A program made the position numbers and the translations under genes. A DNA stretch of 16,611 nucleotides. It comes from an uncultured Loktanella sp. Lineage in GTDB: Bacteria; Pseudomonadota; Alphaproteobacteria; Rhodobacterales; Rhodobacteraceae. The notes under the pieces are model-generated. The model was not told where the DNA came from and made no database searches. It saw nothing but the letters and a program-made list of their open reading frames with translations. Shown one piece after another: positions 7,737 through 15,043 of the stretch (position 1 is the stretch's first letter; each line of letters begins with the position of its first letter). Location: contig CAJXTP010000040.1 of the NCBI GenBank assembly GCA_913061335.1, forward strand, positions 1 through 16,611. Direction: 5' to 3'.

Positions 7737-8945
7737 CTACTGACGGATCAAAGGCGCGTGCGCGGCCTCTGCATCGGCCCAAGCGGTCAATCCAGCAGCA
7801 ATACCGACAGCTATGGCGGCACGGCCATCAGGCGACGTCAGCGCCGCGCGGTCAACATCAGATGACAGAAATCCAACCTCGATTAACACACTGGCAAAGT
7901 CGGGCGCGTTCAGCACCGCAAGCTTCCCTACGCGACGCGGACGGCTATTCATGCGCACGCCTGCGCGCCCCATACCGCGCACCAGCGCATCCGCTAATCT
8001 GACGCCAGATGGTCCGGTTTCAAGTCGGGCCAGATCCATCAGCACGCCCGCAACACGGTCGTCTTGACCCGACAAATCCAACCCAGCAAGCAGATCACCA
8101 CGTTCATGGCGTTCGGCCATACGGGTCGATGCGCTGTCCACGGCCTCTGCGGCCAAAGTATAAATCGAAGCACCGCGCGCACCGCCCTCTTCCAATGCAT
8201 CCGCATGCAGCGAAATAAACGCATCCGCACCAGCGCTGCGCGCACGGGTCATACGGTCTTCTAGTGGGACAAAGAAATCGGCGTCACGGATCAAAACAGC
8301 GCGCATACTGCCTGTGCGATTGATGGCCTCGGCGACATCAAATGCCAGCGCTAACATCACATCAGCTTCGCTCACACCCGCGCGCTGCGCACCCGGATCA
8401 ATGCCACCATGACCGGCATCGATCGCCACGACCAACGGACCGCCTTTTAGCACTGGGGCCGCTTGAGTCGGGTCACTGACCACCAAATCAGCCCAGCCTT
8501 GATCAACAGGCGCACCTGCACGGTCTGCAAAGCCTTCCGCCGACGCAGGCGCCAATACCAGATGCAACTGCGCCAGCCCCGTATTGGTATCAACCTGCAT
8601 GCCCGCCTCGGTGACAACCATCGGGGCCGCCAGATCAATCACCATGCGCGACCAACCGGGGCGCAACGGACCAAACCGCAAATCGGACGCATTGTCGGCG
8701 TTCAGCAGCGCCGCACGGCTCGCGCCGCGCCAATCAACCTCGCGAAAATCCAGCACGACGCGGCGCGGATCATCCAATGTGAATACGCGGTACGGCACAG
8801 CAAGGCTCAGATGCAAATCCAACACCAAGCCATCGCCGTCATCACGCAACTGGCTTTGGGCGACGTCGACACGGGCCAACGCCGAAAATCCTTGGGCAAC
8901 AACTGGCGACGCCAACATCAAACACAAGGCGATCAATCGAAACAT
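7737..8945 (-). CDS. amiC: N-acetylmuramoyl-L-alanine amidase, AmiC type
   Basis: Periplasmic zinc amidase of 402 residues that removes stem peptides from MurNAc during daughter-cell separation. A signal peptide covers about residues 1-18 (cleavage after PVVAQ/G). An AMIN domain at about 21-135, used for septal targeting, is followed by Amidase_3 at about 170-391. Zinc ligands are His179 (DAGHGGIDPGA), Glu193 (VSEADV) and His247 (SLHADA); catalytic Glu356 lies in LIEVGFLSS. The ATG at 8945 shares its A with the TGA stop of the aminotransferase upstream (TGATG), so termination-reinitiation is likely. The mrcA start lies 123 bases downstream of the stop. Confidence 0.95.
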   Translation of the reverse strand: MFRLIALCLMLASPVVAQGFSALARVDVAQSQLRDDGDGLVLDLHLSLAVPYRVFTLDDPRRVVLDFREVDWRGASRAALLNADNASDLRFGPLRPGWSRMVIDLAAPMVVTEAGMQVDTNTGLAQLHLVLAPASAEGFADRAGAPVDQGWADLVVSDPTQAAPVLKGGPLVVAIDAGHGGIDPGAQRAGVSEADVMLALAFDVAEAINRTGSMRAVLIRDADFFVPLEDRMTRARSAGADAFISLHADALEEGGARGASIYTLAAEAVDSASTRMAERHERGDLLAGLDLSGQDDRVAGVLMDLARLETGPSGVRLADALVRGMGRAGVRMNSRPRRVGKLAVLNAPDFASVLIEVGFLSSDVDRAALTSPDGRAAIAVGIAAGLTAWADAEAAHAPLIRQ

Positions 8946-10087
8946 CAAATGCGATCCTTCATAAACGCCTGCAAACGGGCGACACCCTCGGCAATGTCAA
9001 CGGTTGCGCGGGCATATGACAAGCGTAGCCATTTATGACCCTCAACAGGGTCAAAATCCAGCCCTGGCGTGACGGCAACACCCGCTTGATCCAAAATCTG
9101 GGCCGCAAACGCACGGGCGTCATCGGTGTAATCGGACACATCAACATAGACATAAAACGCGCCGTCCGGCGGGGCATATTTCGACAAACCAGCAGCGGCC
9201 AAACCGTCCATCAACAGATCGCGATTGGCGGCATAAACATCCAAGTGACTGTCCAACTCGGCTTTGCAATCAAAGGCCGCCAACGCCAAAACTTGCGACG
9301 CATGTGACGGGCAAATAAACATATTCTGCGCCAAACGTTCCACACGGCGAACATGATCGGCAGGGACGACCATCCAGCCAACGCGCCAGCCAGTCATGGA
9401 AAAATATTTGGAAAACGAATTGATGACATAAACATCATCAGTGACCTGCAACGCCGTTACGGCATCTTTGTCATACGAAATCCCGTGGTAAATCTCGTCC
9501 GAGATAAACGCCGCGTCGCGGGCAACACAGGCATCAGCCAAAGCTTGCAACGCGACCATATCCAACATCGTTCCCGTCGGGTTTGCAGGGGACGCGACGA
9601 TCAAACCATCCAGCGCGTGACCTTCAACATCAGCAGGCTGCGGCTGATAGCGGCCCGCAGGAGTCGTCGGCATCTCGACCGCTTTCAATCCAACGGCCTT
9701 TAAGATCTGGCGGTACGACGGATAACACGGCAAGCCCAAGCCAACGCGGGCGTCATTGTCAAACAACGCGGAAAACGCGAGCAGAAACGCACCCGAGGCA
9801 CCGGCAGTGATCACCACGCGCTCAGCGTCCAGCGCGACACCGTAAACATCCATGTAATGCTGCGCGATGCGGGCACGCAACGCAGGCAAGCCAAGACCAA
9901 CAGTATAGCCAAGCGGGTCGTCCAATTGTGCGGCCAAAACAGTGCGCGCACCGCGCGGCGCCCCCGTCCCCGGCTGACCGACCTCCATGTGAATGATGTG
10001 ACGGCCTGCATCCTCGGCGCGGCGGGCGGCCTCCATGACGTCCATCACAATAAAGGGATCAACGTCACCTCGGGTTGAATGTCGCAT
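8945..10087 (-). CDS. PLP-dependent class I/II aminotransferase
   Basis: Fold-type I aminotransferase of 380 residues in the AspC-like family. Visible active-site parts are Asn169 (SPANPTG), Asp197 and Tyr200 (SDEIYHG), the Schiff-base Lys227 (NSFSKYFSMTGWRVGW) and substrate-carboxylate Arg355 (WLRLSYA). The VGQPGTGAP segment near the N-terminus and PPDGAFYVYVD near the C-terminus are typical. The amino-acid substrate cannot be told from sequence. The ATG at 10087 follows GAGGTG with short spacing. The stop overlaps amiC by one base, so this gene probably heads the envelope operon; that location does not by itself imply a wall function. It is divergent from the DsbA-like gene. Confidence 0.93.
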   Translation of the reverse strand: MRHSTRGDVDPFIVMDVMEAARRAEDAGRHIIHMEVGQPGTGAPRGARTVLAAQLDDPLGYTVGLGLPALRARIAQHYMDVYGVALDAERVVITAGASGAFLLAFSALFDNDARVGLGLPCYPSYRQILKAVGLKAVEMPTTPAGRYQPQPADVEGHALDGLIVASPANPTGTMLDMVALQALADACVARDAAFISDEIYHGISYDKDAVTALQVTDDVYVINSFSKYFSMTGWRVGWMVVPADHVRRVERLAQNMFICPSHASQVLALAAFDCKAELDSHLDVYAANRDLLMDGLAAAGLSKYAPPDGAFYVYVDVSDYTDDARAFAAQILDQAGVAVTPGLDFDPVEGHKWLRLSYARATVDIAEGVARLQAFMKDRI

Positions 10088-10138
10088 GGCTCACCTCTTA
10101 TGGTTTTCCAAACGTTGTGCCCACACCAACAGCGGGCG

Positions 10139-10189
10139 TCAACATAGCAACTTGGCAGGCTGGTATAGATGTGATCTTTGCTATGTTGA
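10139..10189. repeat. Perfect 12-bp inverted repeat in a divergent promoter region
   Basis: TCAACATAGCAA at 10139-10150 and its exact reverse complement TTGCTATGTTGA at 10178-10189 are separated by 27 bases. The repeat sits in the 118-base gap between the aminotransferase start and the DsbA-like start and ends 16 bases before the latter. The spacer contains TATAGAT, which could be a -10 element. It could be a two-site operator or a stem-loop in the 5' leader. Confidence 0.7.
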
Positions 10190-10205
10190 AAATGTAAGGA
10201 ATGAC

Positions 10206-10955
10206 ATGATGCTAAAATTCATAACCCTCGCCCTTGGTCTTTTGATCGCAACGCAATCCGCGGCCCTTGAGCTTGATGCAATGACGGACAGTGAACGTGC
10301 AGCATTTCGTGCAGAAATCCGCAGCTATTTGCTGGAAAACCCCGAAGTGTTAATGGAAGCCATTGGCGTGTTGGAACAGCGCGAACAAACGGCCAAAGTG
10401 GATAATGATGTCGATTTGGCACGTAACTTTGCAGACCAGTTGTTCAACGATGGGTATTCATATGTAGGCGGCAACCCCGACGGGGACATCACCATCGTGG
10501 AATTCATGGACTACCGTTGTGGGTTCTGCAAAAAAGCATTCCCCGAAGTGGCGGCCCTGATCGCAGGCGACGGAAACATCCGGTATATCGTGAAAGAATT
10601 CCCGATCTTAGGCGAAGCCTCCACGCTCGCGTCGCAATTCGCAATCGCAGTTAAAATCGTGGCTGGCGATGAAGCTTACAAAGACGTTCACGACACGTTG
10701 ATGGAATTTCGCGGCGATGTGACCAAAAACAACCTCGACCGATTGGCCGAGAGCCTTGATCTGGATGTGGCTGCCATCACCGTTGAAATGGGCGGCCGCG
10801 AAGTCGCCCAAATCATCAATGACACCCGTTTGTTGGGGCAAGCGATGCAAATCACCGGCACACCAACATTTGTCGTCCAAGATCAAATGCTGCGGGGCTA
10901 CGTTCCGTTCGCGCAAATGGAACAGATTGTGGCGGCAGTTCGCCAAGACGGCTAA
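10206..10955 (+). CDS. Secreted DsbA-family thiol-disulfide oxidoreductase
   Basis: Protein of 249 residues with a signal peptide at about 1-20 (MMLKFITLALGLLIATQSAA). A helical N-terminal region at about 25-75 resembles the oligomerisation stalk of ScsC/BdbD-like proteins. The thioredoxin fold with a DsbA helical insert spans about 93-245. The redox motif is CGFC at 105-108 within EFMDYRCGFCKKAFPE, and the cis-proline loop is TGTPTF (Pro220). It likely oxidises or isomerises disulfides in the periplasm. The ATG at 10206 or 10209 is chosen over longer frames because AAGGA ends at 10200. It is transcribed away from the aminotransferase-amiC operon. Confidence 0.93.
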   Translation: MMLKFITLALGLLIATQSAALELDAMTDSERAAFRAEIRSYLLENPEVLMEAIGVLEQREQTAKVDNDVDLARNFADQLFNDGYSYVGGNPDGDITIVEFMDYRCGFCKKAFPEVAALIAGDGNIRYIVKEFPILGEASTLASQFAIAVKIVAGDEAYKDVHDTLMEFRGDVTKNNLDRLAESLDLDVAAITVEMGGREVAQIINDTRLLGQAMQITGTPTFVVQDQMLRGYVPFAQMEQIVAAVRQDG

Positions 10956-10976
10956 AACAGATTGGCGTTTTTGACG

Positions 10977-11003
10977 TACACCACCCTTATTGTGGGCGGT
11001 GTA
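10977..11003 (+). terminator. Hairpin after the DsbA-like gene, possible transcript end
   Basis: TACACC(A)CCC at 10977-10986 pairs with GGG(C)GGTGTA at 10994-11003, a 9-pair stem with one A/C mismatch and a 7-base loop, starting 21 bases after the stop. No T run follows on either strand, so it is a weak intrinsic terminator at best; it may protect the 3' end or assist Rho-dependent stopping. Confidence 0.4.
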
Positions 11004-11066
11004 ATCAGATGGCAGTGGACATGGCTAGGATGTCGAAACAATTTCACCCAATTCCGGTGAATTCCA

Positions 11067-11080
11067 GCGTTTGCAAACGC
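11067..11080. repeat. 14-bp perfect palindrome
   Basis: GCGTTTGCAAACGC is its own reverse complement. A further small hairpin, TTCACC/GGTGAA with a 7-base loop, lies just before it at about 11043-11061. Both are in the intergenic stretch between the DsbA-like gene and the broken frame, where no start codon of an intact gene is close. It resembles an operator for a dimeric regulator, but no regulator gene is seen nearby. Confidence 0.5.
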
Positions 11081-11091
11081 AAAATGGACTT

Positions 11092-11355
11092 TTAATCAAT
11101 TGCAGGGGAACGCGACGACAGATCGCTAGGGCCGCGGTCCAAACCGTGTTCTTGGGACTCACTCTTCATCGGCGACGCTTTTACATCTGTCTGAATTCGA
11201 TCATTATGGAATCCTGAAAACGCTTCATCTTTTCGTTCTATTTCCTCAATATCTTCCATAAAATCGAACAGGCGTGCAAAAGAGCTTTTGATCCACCTCG
11301 ACGCAGAATTACATTTGTCTTCGTCCATCCAAACCGTATGATCGATTTCGCACAT
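11092..11355 (-). CDS. Doubtful short open frame, possible tail of a decayed gene
   Basis: Open frame of 87 codons encoding an acidic, partly helical peptide with SSFARLFDFMEDIEEIERK followed by a polar, disordered tail. No family is recognised. No ribosome binding site precedes the ATG at 11355, and its start overlaps the end of the broken frame at 11309-11665 in another phase. It could be the frame-shifted C-terminal part of that gene rather than a gene of its own. Confidence 0.25.
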   Translation of the reverse strand: MCEIDHTVWMDEDKCNSASRWIKSSFARLFDFMEDIEEIERKDEAFSGFHNDRIQTDVKASPMKSESQEHGLDRGPSDLSSRSPAID

Positions 11356-11665
11356 TGCGCATCATATTGAAGAGCATTGGGCGAAACTCTTCTGCGCATT
11401 GCACGGTAAATTGATCAAGCAATGTCTCAATGTTAGAACGCCAAACTATCTGGGTTTCGAGGCCCCGTTTGACACTGGCCTATTGCAGCGCGTCAGTGGT
11501 CGCCCACACCGTCACTTCATTGCCTATTTTTGGCATGTGCCCTGCAATGCATTTGGAAATGCCGGTCACCATTAGGCTTTGGGCAGTCACGCTGCTCTGA
11601 ACAATAGCGTCGGGCGACTGTAACTTGAGCGCTTTCAGAGATAGATCTTCAACAACACCCTGACA
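11309..11665 (-). pseudogene. Decayed gene of unknown family with an in-frame TAG
   Basis: Read on the minus strand, a frame with protein-like content has no start codon of its own near the cupin stop. It encodes a segment including VVEDLSLKALKLQSPDA and PKIGNEVTVWATTDALQ, then a TAG at 11482-11480. In the same phase it continues as ASVKRGLETQIVWRSNIETL and EEFRPMLFNMMRNVR up to a TAA at 11311-11309. The two halves look like one helical protein, possibly phasin-like in style, split by one stop; CAG to TAG would explain it. The N-terminus is missing, apparently replaced by the cupin gene. No family is assigned. Confidence 0.45.
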
Positions 11666-11669
11666 AAGT

Positions 11670-12020
11670 TTATTTCAGTCGAAAGTCAAAATGTTTGCGG
11701 ACATTTTCCTCGATCTGCCAAGTGCCCTTGAATGTCGGTTCCACCACAAACGAATCCCCTGCCCGCACGGTCACCGGCGTTCCTCCATCAGGGGTGATGG
11801 TGATGCGGCCAGCAATTAGCACCACATATTCATAGGCGGTATAAGTGGCATGATAGCTTCCGACAGTGCATTCCCAAATACCGGACATCATATCGCCTGC
11901 AGCCGAGGTGTGTAACACCCACGTTTTCATGCGCGGGCTGCCTTCAGTGACGATCCAACCGTCCAGATCATCAGTCGACGGCGCTGAATCTGTCGCAGGG
12001 AGTTTAGTGATGGTTTGCAT
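11670..12020 (-). CDS. Small cupin protein, DUF861 (Cupin_3) type
   Basis: Single-domain cupin of 116 residues. The match to the Cupin_3/DUF861 pattern is clear: SGIWECTVGSYHATYTAYEY at 46-65, the LIAGRITITPDGGTPVTV strand pair at 69-86, then RAGDSFVVEPTFKGTWQIEENVRKHF to the end. Members relate to ureidoglycine aminohydrolase-like proteins, but the substrate of small stand-alone versions is generally unknown. The usual first-motif histidines are few, with one His at 58. The ATG at 12020 has AGGAG seven bases upstream. It is a lone gene next to a decayed frame. Confidence 0.85.
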   Translation of the reverse strand: MQTITKLPATDSAPSTDDLDGWIVTEGSPRMKTWVLHTSAAGDMMSGIWECTVGSYHATYTAYEYVVLIAGRITITPDGGTPVTVRAGDSFVVEPTFKGTWQIEENVRKHFDFRLK

Positions 12021-12371
12021 ATTGGCGCTCCTAAATGTCGTCCGGTTTTTGTTAACAAACCAAGACAGACTTGGAGTTGAGCACGACGCAAATGTTTACT
12101 CAAGAAAATACACTTGGTACCTTTGGACGAATGCGCACGGATCGCGGTTCCCCGCAAACTCGGATCATCACTGACCCAGTTGGAGCAAATGAAGGGGTGG
12201 TGGAAAATGAGATGGAAATCGATGGGTCGAAAGGTCTTGATGACTTTTTCACTAAGGTAGCCTCGATAGAAATGCGCGGCGAACGGATGGCCACAGCTGC
12301 AAGACCTATTCGCACGCACGGCACATCAGCGCTTTAGACTTACAAAGACGGACAACTAAGAACTCAAGGAT
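12021..12371. other. 351-base stretch without a convincing gene
   Basis: This stretch separates the cupin start from the end of the next minus-strand gene. The only notable frame is plus-strand 12092-12337 (81 codons), with DGSKGLDDFFTKVASIEMRG and no ribosome binding site before its ATG. It matches no family I know. The minus strand is open over the same bases, as expected for a shadow. I call it unassigned. Confidence 0.4.
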
Positions 12372-12671
12372 CTAACCTTCAGACGTCGCCAACATATCTC
12401 CAGCATAAGAGTCCATCAGCTCCGCACCAAACTCCTCGGCACCTTCGCCGCGAAGCGCCGATATATGTGCCAAAGCATCGTCGCGCACCTTGCGGCTCGG
12501 ATAGACGGTCACAATGGCAAAGCGGTCCAATTCAGCATCCACAAGCATCGAATGCTTCGCACCCAAAGCAAGCAGCCCGGGGAAGTATTTTCGCTGCATA
12601 AGATCAGTCACATGTACCAGCGTCTCAGTATCGCCCGTCATGCGCCAAGTCGAAATCGTTACAAAATTCAT
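12372..12671 (-). CDS. Small ferredoxin-like-fold protein, possibly antibiotic-monooxygenase-like
   Basis: Protein of 99 residues. The pattern strand (FVTISTWRMTG), helix (TLVHVTDLMQRKYFPGLLALGAK), strand (HSMLVDAE), strand (RFAIVTVYPSR) and helix (VRDDALAHISALR) fits a dimeric alpha/beta-barrel small protein such as the ABM family. Residue-level proof of catalysis is absent. GGAGG precedes the ATG at 12671, and a TATAAT -10 sequence stands 24-29 bases before it. No partner enzyme is adjacent, so its role is open. Confidence 0.65.
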   Translation of the reverse strand: MNFVTISTWRMTGDTETLVHVTDLMQRKYFPGLLALGAKHSMLVDAELDRFAIVTVYPSRKVRDDALAHISALRGEGAEEFGAELMDSYAGDMLATSEG

Positions 12672-12710
12672 TTTGTCGCCCTCCGCTACTCGGCATTATA
12701 ACACAAAATG
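12661..12710 (-). promoter_or_regulatory. Promoter -10 box flanked by inverted ACAAAATG repeats
   Basis: On the minus strand TATAAT (12700-12695) is a perfect -10 match for the 99-residue gene, giving a short leader. It is flanked by CATTTTGT at 12669-12676 and ACAAAATG at 12703-12710, an exact 8-bp inverted repeat; one arm covers the start codon. A further ACAAAAT lies at 12661-12667, forming a near-continuous palindrome with the 12669 arm. No clear -35 is seen. Confidence 0.4.
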
Positions 12711-12766
12711 ACGCGCCGATCTCTCAAATTTTGGCGATCAACAATTTGTAAGCCACGCAGGTCTCG

Positions 12767-12946
12767 TTAGCTCTTCAATTTGCTGGCATGGTATTCAATT
12801 ACGCTCGCCAGACCTTTCAATGACCGCTTTTCTTCGTCAGTCAGATCCCCAAAGGCAAGTTCTGTTTCCTCAAACAGTACCTCCAGTTTTAGCATCTCAT
12901 CTTTTAAATGGCCAAGTCGCTGTGTACGTTCTGCAGGGGTCATCAT
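12767..12946 (-). CDS. Small 59-residue helical protein, unknown function
   Basis: A short gene starting at the first of two ATG codons (12946) with GAGGAG six bases upstream. The product is charged and helical with coiled-coil spacing: RTQRLGHLKDEMLKLEVLFE, then LTDEEKRSLKGLASVIEYHA, and ends KLKS. There is no signal or membrane segment and no Cys. No family is recognised. It is transcribed in the same direction as its neighbours, 95 bases upstream of the 99-residue gene and 105 bases after the SLC13 stop. The strong ribosome binding site and helical composition argue that it is real. Confidence 0.7.
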   Translation of the reverse strand: MMTPAERTQRLGHLKDEMLKLEVLFEETELAFGDLTDEEKRSLKGLASVIEYHASKLKS

Positions 12947-13051
12947 CTCGATCTCCTCAAAAAGTTGCGATCCTTAATGTGTAACACAGCACCCGCATTT
13001 ATTGCGACGATGCTGAAAATTGAACGGCAAAACCTGAGAATACCAATGGGT

Positions 13052-14827
13052 TTACAGCGGCCAAACGACCAATATGGCAGGCAAACCAACGGCAAGAACC
13101 AGCATCTCAAGCGGCAAGCCAATACGCCAATAATCGCCAAACCGATAGCCGCCCGGCCCAAGGATGATCGTGTTGTTCTTATGCCCAATCGGCGTCAAAA
13201 ATGCACAGGATGCCGCGATTGCAACCGTCATAAGCCACGTATCTGGGTTGGTCGCAGTGGCGGTCGCCAATCCCAATGCGATAGGTGCCGCAATCAATGT
13301 TGTCGCAACATTGTTCAGAAAATCCGAAAGCGTCATGGTCACGACCATCAGCGCAAGCAATGACACCCATGTCGGAAATCCTTGCGTCGCGCTTAGTATT
13401 TGTGTGGCAATAAGTTCGGCACCGCCCAAGTTTTCAAATGCCTCAGCCAACGGAATGAGGCTCGCCAAAAGAACGATAACTTTCCATTCGACTGACGCGT
13501 AAACTTCGCGGCCCGACACCAACCCGACGGCAACGAATGCAATGACGGCTGCAGCCAGCGAAACCGGCAATGACGTCCAACCCAGTACTGCGGCGGCAAT
13601 CGCTGCCAGAAAAATCCCAATCGACAGCCCTGCCTTTGATCGCTGCACAACAGGGGTTTCGCGCCCACCCAGCGGCAGCACACCCAGCCAAGACGCGGCC
13701 TGAGCCGTTCTGTCAGGCGCGCCAAGCAGCAGCAACACATCACCCGGCTTGATCGTCAAAAGGCGGACACGGTCCTTAAACTGCTGCCCATTGCGCGACA
13801 CCCCAAGCAACGTGACAGAATGCTGATAAAGCAGTTGAAGGCTCCGCGCGGTGCGCCCGTCAATGCGCGATCCCTCAGGGACAATTGCCTCAGTTAACGT
13901 CAGCCCACCCGATGTCACATTGCCCGCATGTTTCTCTGAGCCGGAAAAGTCAAAACCACTTTGCCCCATAAAGGCCTCGATGGATTTGGGATCACCTTCA
14001 ACAACAAGAAAGTCGCCCGCACGGACCTCTTGTCGCGCGGAAAACCCCGCAAGCCGCTTGCCGCGCCGGACAAGCCCCAGAATGTGAACATCGTGCTCGT
14101 CCGCCAGCGGGTAAAGAACACCAACCGTTTTGCCATCATCAAGAACGTCATCACCAACGCGCAATTCAGCAATATAGCGCCCCGTTTCCAAGACAGTATC
14201 TTGATCGTGCGCGCCCTGCCGATTGGGCAGCAGCCGCCATCCGAAAAGCGATACAAATGCAATACCAACAGTGGCCACAATCAGGCCGACGGGGGTAAAA
14301 TCAAACATACCAAACGGCGCGCCAAGCGCATCTTGGCGGTATTCGGAAATAACAATATTGGGTGGCGTGCCGATCAGCGTGACCATGCCACCAAGAATTG
14401 TGGCAAACGAAAGCGGCATCAGCGTCTTGCTCGCAGCACGTTTTGCCTTGGCCGCCGTGTCAACATCAAGCGGCATCAGGATTGCAAGCGCGGCGACGTT
14501 GTTGATCACCGCCGAAAGGCCTGCGCCAACGATAGCCATCACAGCGATATGCAGCGGCAAGGGGCGGTCAGAATCAAGCAATCGCATCGCAAGTATTTCA
14601 ATAGCACCCGACCCAACGAGACCGCGCGAAATGATAAGAACCAGCGCGATGATCGCAACGGCAGAATGGCCAAACCCCGAAAAGACGTCCTCTTTTTGCA
14701 CCAGCCCTAAAACGGATGCCAAGATAAGCGCGCCAAAAGCCACAAGATCATACCGGATGCGTCCCCAAACCAGCAATACAAACAACGTGGCGAAAATTCC
14801 TAAGATCAAGCTTTGGTCAGTTGGCAT
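13052..14827 (-). CDS. SLC13/DASS-family anion permease with two RCK_C domains
   Basis: Membrane transporter of 591 residues. About five N-terminal membrane segments (1-200) carry the NNVAALAILMP and ATILGGMVTLIGTPPN motifs. A cytoplasmic middle at about 210-380 contains two TrkA-C/RCK_C-type domains, around VGDDVLDDGKTVGVL and EAIVPEGSRIDGRTARSL. The C-terminal half repeats the fold with SDFLNNVATTLIAAP and FLTPIGHKNNTIILGPGGYR. The architecture matches SLC13 permeases related to algal SAC1 and bacterial sulfate/organic-anion carriers; the RCK_C domains do not make it a potassium channel. Neighbouring cysK hints at sulfate. ATG 14827 is preferred over GTG 14863, since MPTDQSLILG fits the family start. 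Confidence 0.9.
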   Translation of the reverse strand: MPTDQSLILGIFATLFVLLVWGRIRYDLVAFGALILASVLGLVQKEDVFSGFGHSAVAIIALVLIISRGLVGSGAIEILAMRLLDSDRPLPLHIAVMAIVGAGLSAVINNVAALAILMPLDVDTAAKAKRAASKTLMPLSFATILGGMVTLIGTPPNIVISEYRQDALGAPFGMFDFTPVGLIVATVGIAFVSLFGWRLLPNRQGAHDQDTVLETGRYIAELRVGDDVLDDGKTVGVLYPLADEHDVHILGLVRRGKRLAGFSARQEVRAGDFLVVEGDPKSIEAFMGQSGFDFSGSEKHAGNVTSGGLTLTEAIVPEGSRIDGRTARSLQLLYQHSVTLLGVSRNGQQFKDRVRLLTIKPGDVLLLLGAPDRTAQAASWLGVLPLGGRETPVVQRSKAGLSIGIFLAAIAAAVLGWTSLPVSLAAAVIAFVAVGLVSGREVYASVEWKVIVLLASLIPLAEAFENLGGAELIATQILSATQGFPTWVSLLALMVVTMTLSDFLNNVATTLIAAPIALGLATATATNPDTWLMTVAIAASCAFLTPIGHKNNTIILGPGGYRFGDYWRIGLPLEMLVLAVGLPAILVVWPL

Positions 14828-14878
14828 AATAAAATTGCTCACTCTCGCATTGGCCAAAACCACAAAGCTTCGCGCGTG

Positions 14879-14930
14879 CTGTGATCGGCTGAACTGGCGT
14901 CATTGTCGCGAATGGCGACAGATATCACAG
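14879..14930. repeat. Nested inverted repeats upstream of the SLC13 gene
   Basis: CTGTGAT at 14879-14885 and ATCACAG at 14924-14930 are exact inverted copies. Between them lies a second dyad, TGTCGC (14904-14909) and GCGACA (14915-14920), with loop GAATG. The block is about 50 bases before the SLC13 start and may be an operator or leader structure. It does not fit the spacing of a CRP site. Confidence 0.45.
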
Positions 14931-14997
14931 TCACAGAAAGCCCCCGAGGATGCAAAGCAGTTTCACATAACCAAAAACGCGACAAACTGGGTCAGAC

Positions 14998-15035
14998 ATG
15001 TGAACGATGGGCAGGCAATCGGCCCACCTTCACAT
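14998..15035 (-). terminator. Long stem-loop just after the cysK stop
   Basis: On the plus strand, 14998-15012 (ATGTGAACGATGGGC) pairs with 15022-15035 (GCCCACCTTCACAT), a stem of about 14 pairs with one bulged base and one G-T pair around a 9-base loop. It starts 8 bases after the cysK stop on the minus strand. No T run follows immediately, so it may stop transcription with a factor or protect the mRNA 3' end. Confidence 0.55.
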
Positions 15036-15043
15036 CAAACCAT

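Noticed and set aside
12092..12337. Plus-strand frame of 81 codons as a real gene
   Set aside because: No ribosome binding site, no recognised family and equal openness on the other strand; left as unassigned sequence.
13052..14827. Reading the RCK_C domains as evidence for a Trk potassium channel subunit
   Set aside because: The membrane motifs (NNVAALAILMP, IGTPPN, GHKNNT) are those of SLC13/DASS carriers, and no nucleotide-binding RCK_N domain is seen.
14879..14930. CRP/FNR-type site at TGTGA...TCACA
   Set aside because: The arms are separated by about 38 bases, far more than the 6-base spacing of such sites.
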